NCBI GenBank assembly: GCA_030592205.1
Contig: JAUVKA010000023.1
Span: 1-16,720, forward strand
Length of the DNA: 16,720 nt
Reading direction: 5' to 3'
DNA from: Bacteroidota bacterium
GTDB lineage: Bacteria; Bacteroidota; Bacteroidia; Bacteroidales; UBA12481
Every line of letters begins with the position of its first letter. The first letter of the stretch is position 1. Position numbers and translations under genes: made by a program. Shown here piece after piece: positions 8,127 through 14,184 of the stretch. Under the pieces are notes generated by a model that made no database searches, had not been told where the DNA came from, and worked only from the letters and a program-made list of their open reading frames with translations.

Positions 8127-8906
8127 ATGGCTAAAATCTATTATGTTGGCGACTGGGCAATATTAACCGGTCCGGTGTTTGCTGAGAGTCCTTTTCAGTT
8201 CGCTCCAAAAGGGCTGGAAATATTTAATTACGGGGTATGGCTTAAGAATGCCCTGGAATCGGATGGAAAACATGAGGTCAATTCGGTAGCTTCCTGGGAT
8301 TTCTATAATATGGGTCCGGGAGATTATGAAAAGATCCTGGACGAATATGATGTGCTGATCTTCAGCGACTTTGAGTCTAAGCTTTTTCAGCTTTCCCCGG
8401 AGTTTTTCGACCGGAAAAAATTTGGGAAAGGGATCCTGACCTTTCCCGATCGTCTGAGGCTGACAAAGGAGGCAGTTGAGGGTGGTACCAGTATGATGTT
8501 TATGGGTGGTTGGTATTCCTTCACCGGGGAAAATGGAAAGGGAGGATGGGGCAGAACAATGCTCAAGGATATTCTTCCTGTGAAATGCCTCGACCATGAG
8601 GATCTTGTTGAAAGTACTGAAGGTTATTTTCCAAAGCTGACCGAAGAGGGAGAAAAATCATTCAAGAATCTTATTTTAGAAGATATTCCTCCCATTCTGG
8701 GATATAATCAAACCATAGAGATTGATGAAGGGCAGGTTCTTCTTCGTGTGGAGGCAACGGGTGATCCTCTTGTTGCAATCAGACAAACAGGAAAAGGCAA
8801 AGTGATTGCTTATATGTCTGACCCAGCACCGCACTGGGGATTGAATTTTGTTTACTGGAAGCATTATAATGAGTTTTGGGTGAGTTGCCTCAATTTGATA
8901 TTGTAA
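8127..8906 (+). CDS. DUF1355 / putative glutamine-amidotransferase-like protein
   Basis: A 259-residue soluble protein whose start (YYVGDWAILTGPVFAESPF, residues 5-23) is the hallmark of the PF07090 putative glutamine amidotransferase family. A flavodoxin-like/class I amidotransferase fold is expected: DVLIFSDFES (75-84), then MMFMGGWYSFTG (123-134) where true class I amidotransferases have the cysteine nucleophile, then ILPV (149-152) and YMSDPAPHWGLNF near 234-246. The nucleophile position is GGW with no Cys, as I recall for this family, so classical glutamine hydrolysis is unlikely; it may bind a ligand or act as a non-canonical hydrolase. No signal peptide. Translated nine bases after the symporter, which suggests a role in handling the imported compound. 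The function is not established. Confidence 0.85.
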   Translation: MAKIYYVGDWAILTGPVFAESPFQFAPKGLEIFNYGVWLKNALESDGKHEVNSVASWDFYNMGPGDYEKILDEYDVLIFSDFESKLFQLSPEFFDRKKFGKGILTFPDRLRLTKEAVEGGTSMMFMGGWYSFTGENGKGGWGRTMLKDILPVKCLDHEDLVESTEGYFPKLTEEGEKSFKNLILEDIPPILGYNQTIEIDEGQVLLRVEATGDPLVAIRQTGKGKVIAYMSDPAPHWGLNFVYWKHYNEFWVSCLNLIL

Positions 8907-8976
8907 GTTGTTGGTTGCAAGTTACGGGTTACGGGTTCCGGGTTACGGGTTCCGGGTTGCAGGTCACTGGTTCCTG
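8907..8976. repeat. Heptamer tandem repeat, about 10 units
   Basis: Immediately after the TAA of the DUF1355 gene come ten heptamers in phase: GTTGTTG, GTTGCAA, GTTACGG (twice), GTTCCGG, GTTACGG, GTTCCGG, GTTGCAG, GTCACTG and GTTCCTG. The core unit GTTACGG resembles the GTGACGA unit at 1561-1595. Outer units are degraded, the central ones nearly identical, as expected for slippage-driven growth. Confidence 0.85.
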
Positions 8977-8977
8977 A

Positions 8978-9015
8978 GGTCCCTGAACTTGTCGAAGGGT
9001 CGAAGCATCGAAGGG
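8978..9015. repeat. Dispersed-type CCTGAACTTGTCGAAGGG element with octamer repetition
   Basis: The stretch at 8981-8999 has the CCCTGA-CTTGTCGAAGGG form that I remember as a dispersed intergenic element in many genomes; that recollection was not checked. From 8992 the unit TCGAAGGG is repeated as TCGAAGGG, TCGAAGCA and TCGAAGGG, an octamer period. CCCT and AGGG can pair in a weak stem. Confidence 0.6.
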
Positions 9016-9021
9016 CCGATT

Positions 9022-9061
9022 AACTGTATAACCGTGTAACCATATAACTGCGTAACTGATA
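9022..9061. repeat. Octamer tandem repeat, 5 units, ending at the next gene's start
   Basis: Five octamers in phase: AACTGTAT, AACCGTGT, AACCATAT, AACTGCGT and AACTGATA. The array ends three bases before the ATG at 9065, so it forms the 5' leader and the ribosome-binding region of the ceramidase-fold gene. No Shine-Dalgarno sequence is present. Confidence 0.8.
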
Positions 9062-9064
9062 AAA

Positions 9065-10339
9065 ATGCTAGTCGGCACATCACAAATAGATATTACACCT
9101 TTATTGGGCATTGAACTGTGTGGTTTTGCCAATCGGTCGCAGCCCTCGGATCATGTTCTTGATCCTCTCTTTGCCCGGATTATTTGTCTTGAAGCTAATG
9201 GGAAACGCATTCTTCTGATTAACCTTGATCTGATTGGAGTTGAAGGGAGTTTTGTACATAGGATGAGATCAGAATTAAAATTTTGTTTTGATATTCCCGA
9301 GGATCACATTCAGATTTTTGCCACTCATACTCATAGCGGTCCTGGAACTGTTCAGCTGAATTTTTGTGGAGAGTATGCACCTGACTTTCTGGATATCCTG
9401 GGGGACAAGATTATTCAAGGCTGCGATATGGCCCTGAAAGATCTTGAATCTTGTACAATAGAATTCCAGGAAGGATTGCTTGAGTTGGGCAGGAACAGAC
9501 GCAGCGAATCAGATTACCCCCAAAGAACTCGCCTTGGGATTATCAGTTGGATAAAAGCTGATGAAGATCTGAAAGCGCTTATGGTAAATTACGCTATGCA
9601 TCCGGTTTGCATGGCGGGAACAGGTATCAGCGCTGACTATCCGGGATGTGTTTGTCGTAATATGCAAGAAAAATTACCGGGAAACCCTCTGGTGATGTTT
9701 GGACTGGCAGCAGCCGGGGATATTGACCCGCCTGGTGTTGGTGTGAGTGATGAGCAGATGAATGATTGGGGTAGTAAGTTAGCTGATGTGGCTCTTGCTT
9801 CAATAATTAGTGATGGTAGCAAGAAGATTTTGTTGGATACATCTGTAGTCAGGATGGAATCCAGATTAGTTGAAATTCCCCTCCGATCATTGGACCCTGA
9901 GGAGATTGATCAGTATGCCGATAGATATCTGGCTGACAGGAAATGGAACGATGAGTTCGGCTCGAGTTTTTCTTTGGCTGTTCAAAAGTGGAGAGCGGAA
10001 ATGAAGAGGAGGGTTCTCTTGGGCCCCTATTCCAGTAAAAAAATTGAATTGAACTGTCTACTTATTGGACGGGTTGCTTTACTTTTTGTTAATGCTGAGC
10101 TATTTTCTGAATTCGAAAATCTTGTTCGTTCAGAGATCGATATTCCACTGATGGTGATTTCCTGTGCTAATGGTCTTGAAGGCTATCTACCTGACAGGAA
10201 AGAGTATGTACTTGGGGGCTATGAAATTGAGACGGCTATATTTTTTTATAATTCCTTTTTACCTGAAGCGAGATCCCTTGAAATGCTTGTACGAGAATCG
10301 CTTAAACTAGTGAAGGGTGTAATAGCAATTAATAAATAA
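9065..10339 (+). CDS. Neutral/alkaline ceramidase-fold protein with altered nucleophile position
   Basis: A 424-residue protein of the neutral/alkaline non-lysosomal ceramidase N-terminal domain family. It starts MLVGTSQIDITP, the usual family start, and carries the zinc-site motif THTHSGPG (87-94), NYAMHPV (175-181) and SADYPG (189-194). In true neutral ceramidases the nucleophilic Ser lies in a GDxSPN motif; here the equivalent stretch is AAGDIDPPG (216-224), with Asp in place of Ser. The C-terminal immunoglobulin-like domain of true ceramidases (usually ~650+ residues) is also absent, and there is no signal peptide. It is therefore probably a zinc hydrolase on another amide or ester, such as an amino-sugar derivative. 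It may be read from the symporter operon through the repeat spacer. The convergent ABC exporter gene ends 19 bases away. Confidence 0.87.
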   Translation: MLVGTSQIDITPLLGIELCGFANRSQPSDHVLDPLFARIICLEANGKRILLINLDLIGVEGSFVHRMRSELKFCFDIPEDHIQIFATHTHSGPGTVQLNFCGEYAPDFLDILGDKIIQGCDMALKDLESCTIEFQEGLLELGRNRRSESDYPQRTRLGIISWIKADEDLKALMVNYAMHPVCMAGTGISADYPGCVCRNMQEKLPGNPLVMFGLAAAGDIDPPGVGVSDEQMNDWGSKLADVALASIISDGSKKILLDTSVVRMESRLVEIPLRSLDPEEIDQYADRYLADRKWNDEFGSSFSLAVQKWRAEMKRRVLLGPYSSKKIELNCLLIGRVALLFVNAELFSEFENLVRSEIDIPLMVISCANGLEGYLPDRKEYVLGGYEIETAIFFYNSFLPEARSLEMLVRESLKLVKGVIAINK

Positions 10340-10358
10340 TCAATTCAGGAATACAGAG

Positions 10359-12053
10359 TTACTCTACCTGCAATGTTTTATCAAAATAGGGTAAAATTGA
10401 GGTTCTGTGGGATACAAACAGGATAGTGGTTTTTTCTTTCAGGCTTTGCAAAACCTCCATGATCAGTTTTTCGTTTTCAGGATCCAGGGAAGATGTGGCT
10501 TCATCCAGAATTAGCAGCTGTGGTTTTCTCAGCAAGACCCGGGCCAGAGCCAGGCGCTGCCTTTCTCCACCTGAAAAATAGTATTGATAATTGGCAATTA
10601 TGGTGTCGAGTTTGTTAGTCTGTTTTTTTATCAGGGATTCGGCATTTACCAGTCGCAATACTTCCCAAATTTGGTCATTTGTGACATGTTCATCACTGTC
10701 CCATACCAGGTTTTCATGTATTGTTCCATCGATGAAAAAAGGATCTTGTGGCAAATACCCTATGCTCTTTTTCCATTGAGATAATAGCTTATCATCAAGG
10801 CATATGTCATCTACAAAAATCTGTCCATTATCAGGTTTTTGTAAACCCGCAACCAGGTCAATCAGGGTAGTTTTTCCTATGCCTGACTGTCCGATTATTC
10901 CTGTAAGTTTTCTGGCCGGAATAGTTTCGTTGAAGTCAGAGAACAGTTTTTCTCCGTCAGGATAAGCAAAATGCATATTCCGGATAGTAATTTCCTTTTT
11001 AAGAATAACATCTTTTTTTGGATCCGTTGTTGGGAAATTCCGTTTCACAAACTGTTCATCAAGATTTATTACAAGTCGTACAGAGGCAATATTGGAAAAG
11101 ATGTTATTCAGGAAATTGTTCACATTAACAAATTGCGGCAGAATACGGCCAAAAAGAATGATTAGTATAAAAAAGGAGGAAAGAGGAACTTTATCGATCT
11201 GGTAACCCAAATATACAACAGCAACAAGAACAATTATCCCAACCATCCTATAAATCAATTGAGGAAGTGTATAATTCTTTTTTAGCTTGTATTGGAGATT
11301 GAGGAGGTTTTCATTGGCATCATTGAATTTCTTGTAATAAAACTCTTCTGAACTGTGAACTTTGGCAATCTTAACCGTCAGCCAAAAATCATCAATATAC
11401 TTTAGCAGCTTGTTAAAAGTAGAAACCTGTTCAGATCCCAGAGTCAAAGCTATCTTGAGGAAGCGTCTTAGAAAAATAAAAGCCAAAAGGCCTGTCCCTA
11501 AAACCAAACTGGTAAATTTTACGGAAACCATAAAAGCAAAAAAGACATGGGCACCAACAATAATAATACGTGTGAGCATTTCCAGATAGAAATAGTAATA
11601 GTTGGTTAGTTTGGGGACTTCCTCCGTCAAAACCTGCAGGTGATTATGCTTGCTTTTACTATTTAGTGATTTCCAGTCGCTCAGAATGATCTTCCTGAAA
11701 AGTCTTCTTCGTATCTGGTACGAGAATCTTTCCTGGTACTTGGATTGATATATAGATTTCCAATAAGTTAGACAGGCAATTAAAACCAGAAGGATTACAT
11801 AAGCCAGGAGTACGACTTCCAGGCTCAGGGTGATACCGGTGCGTTCCACTATTGTGTTGAAGAACTGAACCAGTTGATTAGAACTGTCGGGTTCTCCAAT
11901 TTCCATAAGCTGGAGGAAGGGTATTAAAAGCGCAATAGAGAATCCCTGGTTAATACCAAGCAACAAAGTAAGTATGGATAAAAAGAACAATTTCCAGGGA
12001 TGATACTGAAAAAGCAGACGAAAACTACGGATGACAAATAGGTTGTCTTTCAT
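10359..12053 (-). CDS. ABC exporter, fused membrane and ATPase domains
   Basis: A 564-residue half-transporter of the MsbA/peptide-exporter type. The membrane domain (about 20-310) has hydrophobic segments near 22-48, 78-97, 160-178, 183-200, 268-284 and 290-305. The ATPase domain has Walker A GQSGIGKTT (388-396), Q-loop YLPQDP (433-438), a slightly unusual signature FSGGERQR (493-500), Walker B LLILDEAT (513-520) and H-loop SHR (548-550). No N-terminal C39 peptidase domain is present. Lipid A flippase, drug, or modified-peptide export are all possible. The context favours the last: its ATG overlaps the stop of a PqqD-like mini-ORF by ATGA, an arrangement expected of translational coupling. 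A well-formed Bacteroidota promoter lies upstream of that ORF. It should act as a homodimer in the inner membrane. Confidence 0.93.
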   Translation of the reverse strand: MKDNLFVIRSFRLLFQYHPWKLFFLSILTLLLGINQGFSIALLIPFLQLMEIGEPDSSNQLVQFFNTIVERTGITLSLEVVLLAYVILLVLIACLTYWKSIYQSKYQERFSYQIRRRLFRKIILSDWKSLNSKSKHNHLQVLTEEVPKLTNYYYFYLEMLTRIIIVGAHVFFAFMVSVKFTSLVLGTGLLAFIFLRRFLKIALTLGSEQVSTFNKLLKYIDDFWLTVKIAKVHSSEEFYYKKFNDANENLLNLQYKLKKNYTLPQLIYRMVGIIVLVAVVYLGYQIDKVPLSSFFILIILFGRILPQFVNVNNFLNNIFSNIASVRLVINLDEQFVKRNFPTTDPKKDVILKKEITIRNMHFAYPDGEKLFSDFNETIPARKLTGIIGQSGIGKTTLIDLVAGLQKPDNGQIFVDDICLDDKLLSQWKKSIGYLPQDPFFIDGTIHENLVWDSDEHVTNDQIWEVLRLVNAESLIKKQTNKLDTIIANYQYYFSGGERQRLALARVLLRKPQLLILDEATSSLDPENEKLIMEVLQSLKEKTTILFVSHRTSILPYFDKTLQVE

Positions 12054-12175
12054 ATAAACTGGTCATCAATTTTTATCAACCCAGGGTTCTTGTTGCCTTT
12101 ACCAATATCCATCATGACAATTTCATCCTGAATTTGTCCGGATATTACCTCTTTACTTCTGATGAATTTATCCAT
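12050..12175 (-). CDS. PqqD-like (RiPP recognition element) mini-protein, probably truncated
   Basis: A 41-residue ORF from ATG 12175 to TGA 12052-12050; the stop overlaps the ABC exporter start as ATGA. Residues 4-27 (FIRSKEVIS, then QDEIVMMDIGKGN) match the first beta-hairpin of PqqD-family proteins, whose usual pattern is R-x-x-x-V-x-S-x-E/D-x-x-x-E-x-V-x-M-D-x-x-x-G followed by a LNxxGxxIW helix. That second half is missing; the tail (KNPGLIKIDDQF) does not resemble it. PqqD domains are 70-90 residues and bind leader peptides in RiPP pathways such as lasso peptides, where they sit next to ABC exporters. Expression signals are intact. It may be an internally deleted remnant or a minimal derivative. 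Family assignment rests on remembered consensus over about 24 residues. Confidence 0.6.
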   Translation of the reverse strand: MDKFIRSKEVISGQIQDEIVMMDIGKGNKNPGLIKIDDQFI

Positions 12176-12207
12176 TTACACAATCAATTAATACTGGAAA
12201 GATGGAA

Positions 12208-12239
12208 CAAAAATAATGCATCTTTAATAATAATGCAAT
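12208..12239 (-). promoter_or_regulatory. Bacteroidota-type promoter for the PqqD-like/ABC exporter operon
   Basis: On the minus strand ATTG (12239-12236) is followed after 20 bases by TATTTTTG (12215-12208), a perfect match to TAnnTTTG with normal spacing. Transcription would start near 12201, giving a leader of roughly 25 bases before the PqqD-like ATG at 12175. This is the best promoter match I found in the window. Confidence 0.65.
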
Positions 12240-12338
12240 TGAATACTACTGAATATAGGCAAGAGGCGTAAGCATTATATTTGAGCAAGGTGGATCTTTA
12301 ACTATTATCAGAAAGTCTGAAGCATAGCTGATTAATCC

Positions 12339-12367
12339 GGTTTTTTTCATAATTTTAGAAAAAAACC
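12339..12367. repeat. Perfect 10-bp inverted repeat next to the OmpA-like gene start
   Basis: GGTTTTTTTC (12339-12348) and GAAAAAAACC (12358-12367) are exact reverse complements around a 9-base loop. The right arm ends four bases before the ATG at 12372, so in mRNA the hairpin would sit on the ribosome landing site. A -7-like TATATTTG (12276-12283, +) lies further upstream without a clear -33 box, so the leader may include this hairpin. It could equally be a DNA operator or an AT-rich coincidence. Confidence 0.55.
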
Positions 12368-12371
12368 AGTT

Positions 12372-12986
12372 ATGCGAGGGACTCTAATTCTGCTTTCCAT
12401 TTTACTTTTACTATGGATAGGCGGATCAAGTTACTGGTATGTTTGCAAGATAAATGGCCATTGTAATTCGGAGCAAATGCTTACTGGGAATGAAGATTCG
12501 GAGGATGAAACCCTGACAATTAATGAAGCTGAAAGCCAGGATCCTGAACCGAAAGAATCGGAAGCTGAAGTTAAAACTGGACCAGGTACCCTGATAGATT
12601 CAGTAGCATTGGCTGTTGAATATTTGCAAAAGGCTCCATCCAGAGCCATCTTTTTTGCTTATGCAAAATATGAAACAGACTTATCTGAAGATGACAGTGA
12701 GTATTTCGAAATGTTACGCATTTACCTGGAAAATGAACCGGACAAGAAAATATATGTTACTGGCCATTCAGATACTAGCGGGACTCCGGAGGGGCTTATA
12801 TATGCCAGTTACCAGCGTTTGCTTTTTATTACCAGAGCTCTGGTGAATGCCGGTATTCCAGAGGCGCGGATGCAATCAAAAAGTCTGGGAGAAGGATTTC
12901 CTGCTGAATCTAATCTAAGCTCTGTGGGGAGAGCTAAAAACCGTAGAGTGGAAATTACCATCAGAAACCCATTTTATCATGAATGA
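12372..12986 (+). CDS. OmpA-family peptidoglycan-binding membrane protein
   Basis: A 204-residue protein anchored by one N-terminal membrane helix (about 4-24), then the WYVCKINGHC stretch (22-31), an acidic linker (about 38-70) and a C-terminal OmpA-like domain (about 90-198). The domain shows IYVTGHSDTSG (127-137) and GRAKNRRVEI (186-195), the usual diaminopimelate-contacting parts, so it should bind peptidoglycan in the periplasm. No beta-barrel is present. From memory, short OmpA proteins with this WYxCKxxGxC start are common in Bacteroidota next to helix-hairpin-helix proteins, as here: the following gene starts inside its last codons (8-base overlap, 12979-12986). Start chosen because it lies just behind the hairpin and begins directly with the membrane helix. 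Confidence 0.88.
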   Translation: MRGTLILLSILLLLWIGGSSYWYVCKINGHCNSEQMLTGNEDSEDETLTINEAESQDPEPKESEAEVKTGPGTLIDSVALAVEYLQKAPSRAIFFAYAKYETDLSEDDSEYFEMLRIYLENEPDKKIYVTGHSDTSGTPEGLIYASYQRLLFITRALVNAGIPEARMQSKSLGEGFPAESNLSSVGRAKNRRVEITIRNPFYHE

Positions 12987-13623
12987 ACTGGCATCCGACC
13001 TATTTTTTATTATCATAGTATTGGTGGTAGCTGCCACCCTGGGAATTTTGATCGGGTATCTGATAGGATTGTTCAAAAAGAAAAAGGCTGTTGAGCCTCT
13101 GGAAGATCGAATTACTGATTTGGAAAAGGAATTATCCTCATGTAGAGCTCAGGTTAGTGAATTGGAAACCAAAGCAGATAATCTTCGCAAGAACCAGAAA
13201 AAGAAAATTGCCGAATTAAAAAAAGAGCTTTCTTCCTACAGAGATGAGAAGATGGAGTTAGAAGGAAAAGTGAAGGATTTGATGAAGGCTATTGAAAAAG
13301 TCAAAGCAGAAGACTCTGAAACAGATTTTGATTCTGAACAAGCCAAAGAAATATTAATAAAAGGAGCCAGGTTTACCAATTTAAAAATTATAGAGGGAAT
13401 CGGATCAAAAATTGAACAAATCCTGAAACGTGAGGGCATTGATACATGGATAAAATTATCATTTGCAAATTCGGATGATATCCGTTCAATTCTCATTAGC
13501 AAAGGTGGTAGTGCATACCGGGTACATGATCCCGAATCCTGGCCTCATCAGGCTAAAATGGCATCTGAGGGTAAGTGGAAGGAACTCAAAGATTATCAGG
13601 ATAAATTGGCTGGTGGAAAATAG
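12979..13623 (+). CDS. Membrane-anchored coiled-coil protein with C-terminal helix-hairpin-helix domain
   Basis: A 214-residue protein with an N-terminal membrane helix (about 9-32) followed by KKKK (33-36), which by the positive-inside rule puts the rest in the cytoplasm. A long coiled coil (about 38-110, rich in Glu/Lys/Leu) leads to a helix-hairpin-helix-like domain (about 126-210) with LKIIEGIGSKIEQIL (135-149) and HDPESWPHQAKMA (183-195). This resembles the domain labelled as predicted flap-endonuclease-like helix-3-turn-helix (COG3743), also seen as an extension of ribosomal protein L21 in this phylum. It may bind DNA or RNA; no nuclease residues can be assigned. Overlap with the OmpA-like gene argues for a shared complex across the inner membrane. 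Confidence 0.82.
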   Translation: MNELASDLFFIIIVLVVAATLGILIGYLIGLFKKKKAVEPLEDRITDLEKELSSCRAQVSELETKADNLRKNQKKKIAELKKELSSYRDEKMELEGKVKDLMKAIEKVKAEDSETDFDSEQAKEILIKGARFTNLKIIEGIGSKIEQILKREGIDTWIKLSFANSDDIRSILISKGGSAYRVHDPESWPHQAKMASEGKWKELKDYQDKLAGGK

Positions 13624-13677
13624 AAATGGTCAAGTATTGAAGTTTATCTGTATACATCATAATTTGGAGGAATATTT

Positions 13678-13881
13678 ATGGAATCTTTAATCAGATGGGT
13701 AAGCTGGATTTTGATATCATTATCCGGTGTAGCCTTTTTATTTGCCGTTCTCACTTCTGTTACTGATTTGAGAGTTATGGGATTATCCCCAGAGAGCTAT
13801 TCGCGTGCCTGTTCAAATTTGGCGCTTCTGGCAATAGCCTTATGGTTTGCGGGGATTAAAAAGGGTAGCACGAAGGACTAG
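13678..13881 (+). CDS. Small membrane protein of unknown function
   Basis: A 67-residue protein with two hydrophobic segments (about 5-27 and 44-60), a short polar loop and a basic C-terminus (KKGSTKD). It is not recognised. The start is supported by GGAGGA (13666-13671), a clear Shine-Dalgarno sequence seven bases before the ATG and unusual among the genes here, which mostly lack one. It lies 54 bases after the helix-hairpin-helix gene on the same strand and is probably the last gene of that operon. Confidence 0.7.
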   Translation: MESLIRWVSWILISLSGVAFLFAVLTSVTDLRVMGLSPESYSRACSNLALLAIALWFAGIKKGSTKD

Positions 13882-13977
13882 TCTTATTGAGCAAGTATAT
13901 TCGGGTTTAGTTGTTAACCCAAGCAGAAAACAATCTGCTGGAGTTAGCCTCCAGCTTAGTGGATGAATTTCTTCATT
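13882..13977. other. Convergent gap with several inverted repeats
   Basis: Between the small membrane gene (+) and the broken MBL gene (-) are three nearby inverted repeats: GGGTT...AACCC around 13902-13920, AGCAGA (13922-13927)/TCTGCT (13934-13939), and GCTGGAG/CTCCAGC (13937-13955). The last two share bases and cannot form together. No gene is seen. Confidence 0.5.
13937..13955. terminator. Candidate terminator hairpin between convergent operons
   Basis: GCTGGAG-TTAGC-CTCCAGC is a perfect 7-bp GC-rich stem with a 5-base loop, in the right place to end transcription from both sides. There is no U-run directly after it on either strand, so intrinsic termination is uncertain. Confidence 0.35.
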
Positions 13978-14184
13978 TTATCTGCTGGGAATGATTTTCC
14001 ATGGCCTGGATATTTTCCCCCAGGTTGATATCCCTTTTGGGACTCCTGCATCAACCATGATCATTCCTTCTTCCTGTATCAAATAGCAATGATTCAAGCC
14101 TAGCTGAATATCGTATATTATTGGTTTCATAGTATCATTATCATTGGTTTCTTGTCCAAATGATGAAACTACCAGCAAGATCAT
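13978..14184 (-). pseudogene. Broken metallo-beta-lactamase-fold hydrolase (5' fragment)
   Basis: The 68-residue frame starts with a hydrophobic stretch and then reads KPIIYDIQLGLNHCYLIQEE (19-38) and GMIMVDAGVPKG (40-51), the first two strands of MBL-fold hydrolases up to the conserved VDxG. The expected helix and the THGHxDH metal motif are absent; the frame stops soon after. In another minus-strand frame the sequence continues as GENIQAMENHSQQIK to a TGA at 13975-13973, which resembles the next MBL helix, so a frameshift plus loss of the remaining ~150-200 residues is likely. Its ATG overlaps the stop of the Spy-like gene (ATGA), so it was once part of the sigma-factor operon. A short functional peptide cannot be excluded. 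Confidence 0.65.

Noticed and set aside
8163..8597. 144-codon open frame on the minus strand opposite the DUF1355 gene
   Set aside because: It lies wholly antisense to a well-supported gene, and its translation shows no family resemblance or sensible composition.
8907..9061. Possible CRISPR array
   Set aside because: Units are 7-8 bases with no spacers and no cas genes nearby; these are simple tandem repeats.
3902..10339. Polysaccharide utilisation locus of the SusC/SusD type
   Set aside because: No TonB-dependent receptor or SusD-like lipoprotein is encoded in the window; uptake is by a sodium symporter.
9065..10339. True ceramidase acting on sphingolipids
   Set aside because: The nucleophile Ser is replaced by Asp, the C-terminal domain is missing and there is no signal peptide.
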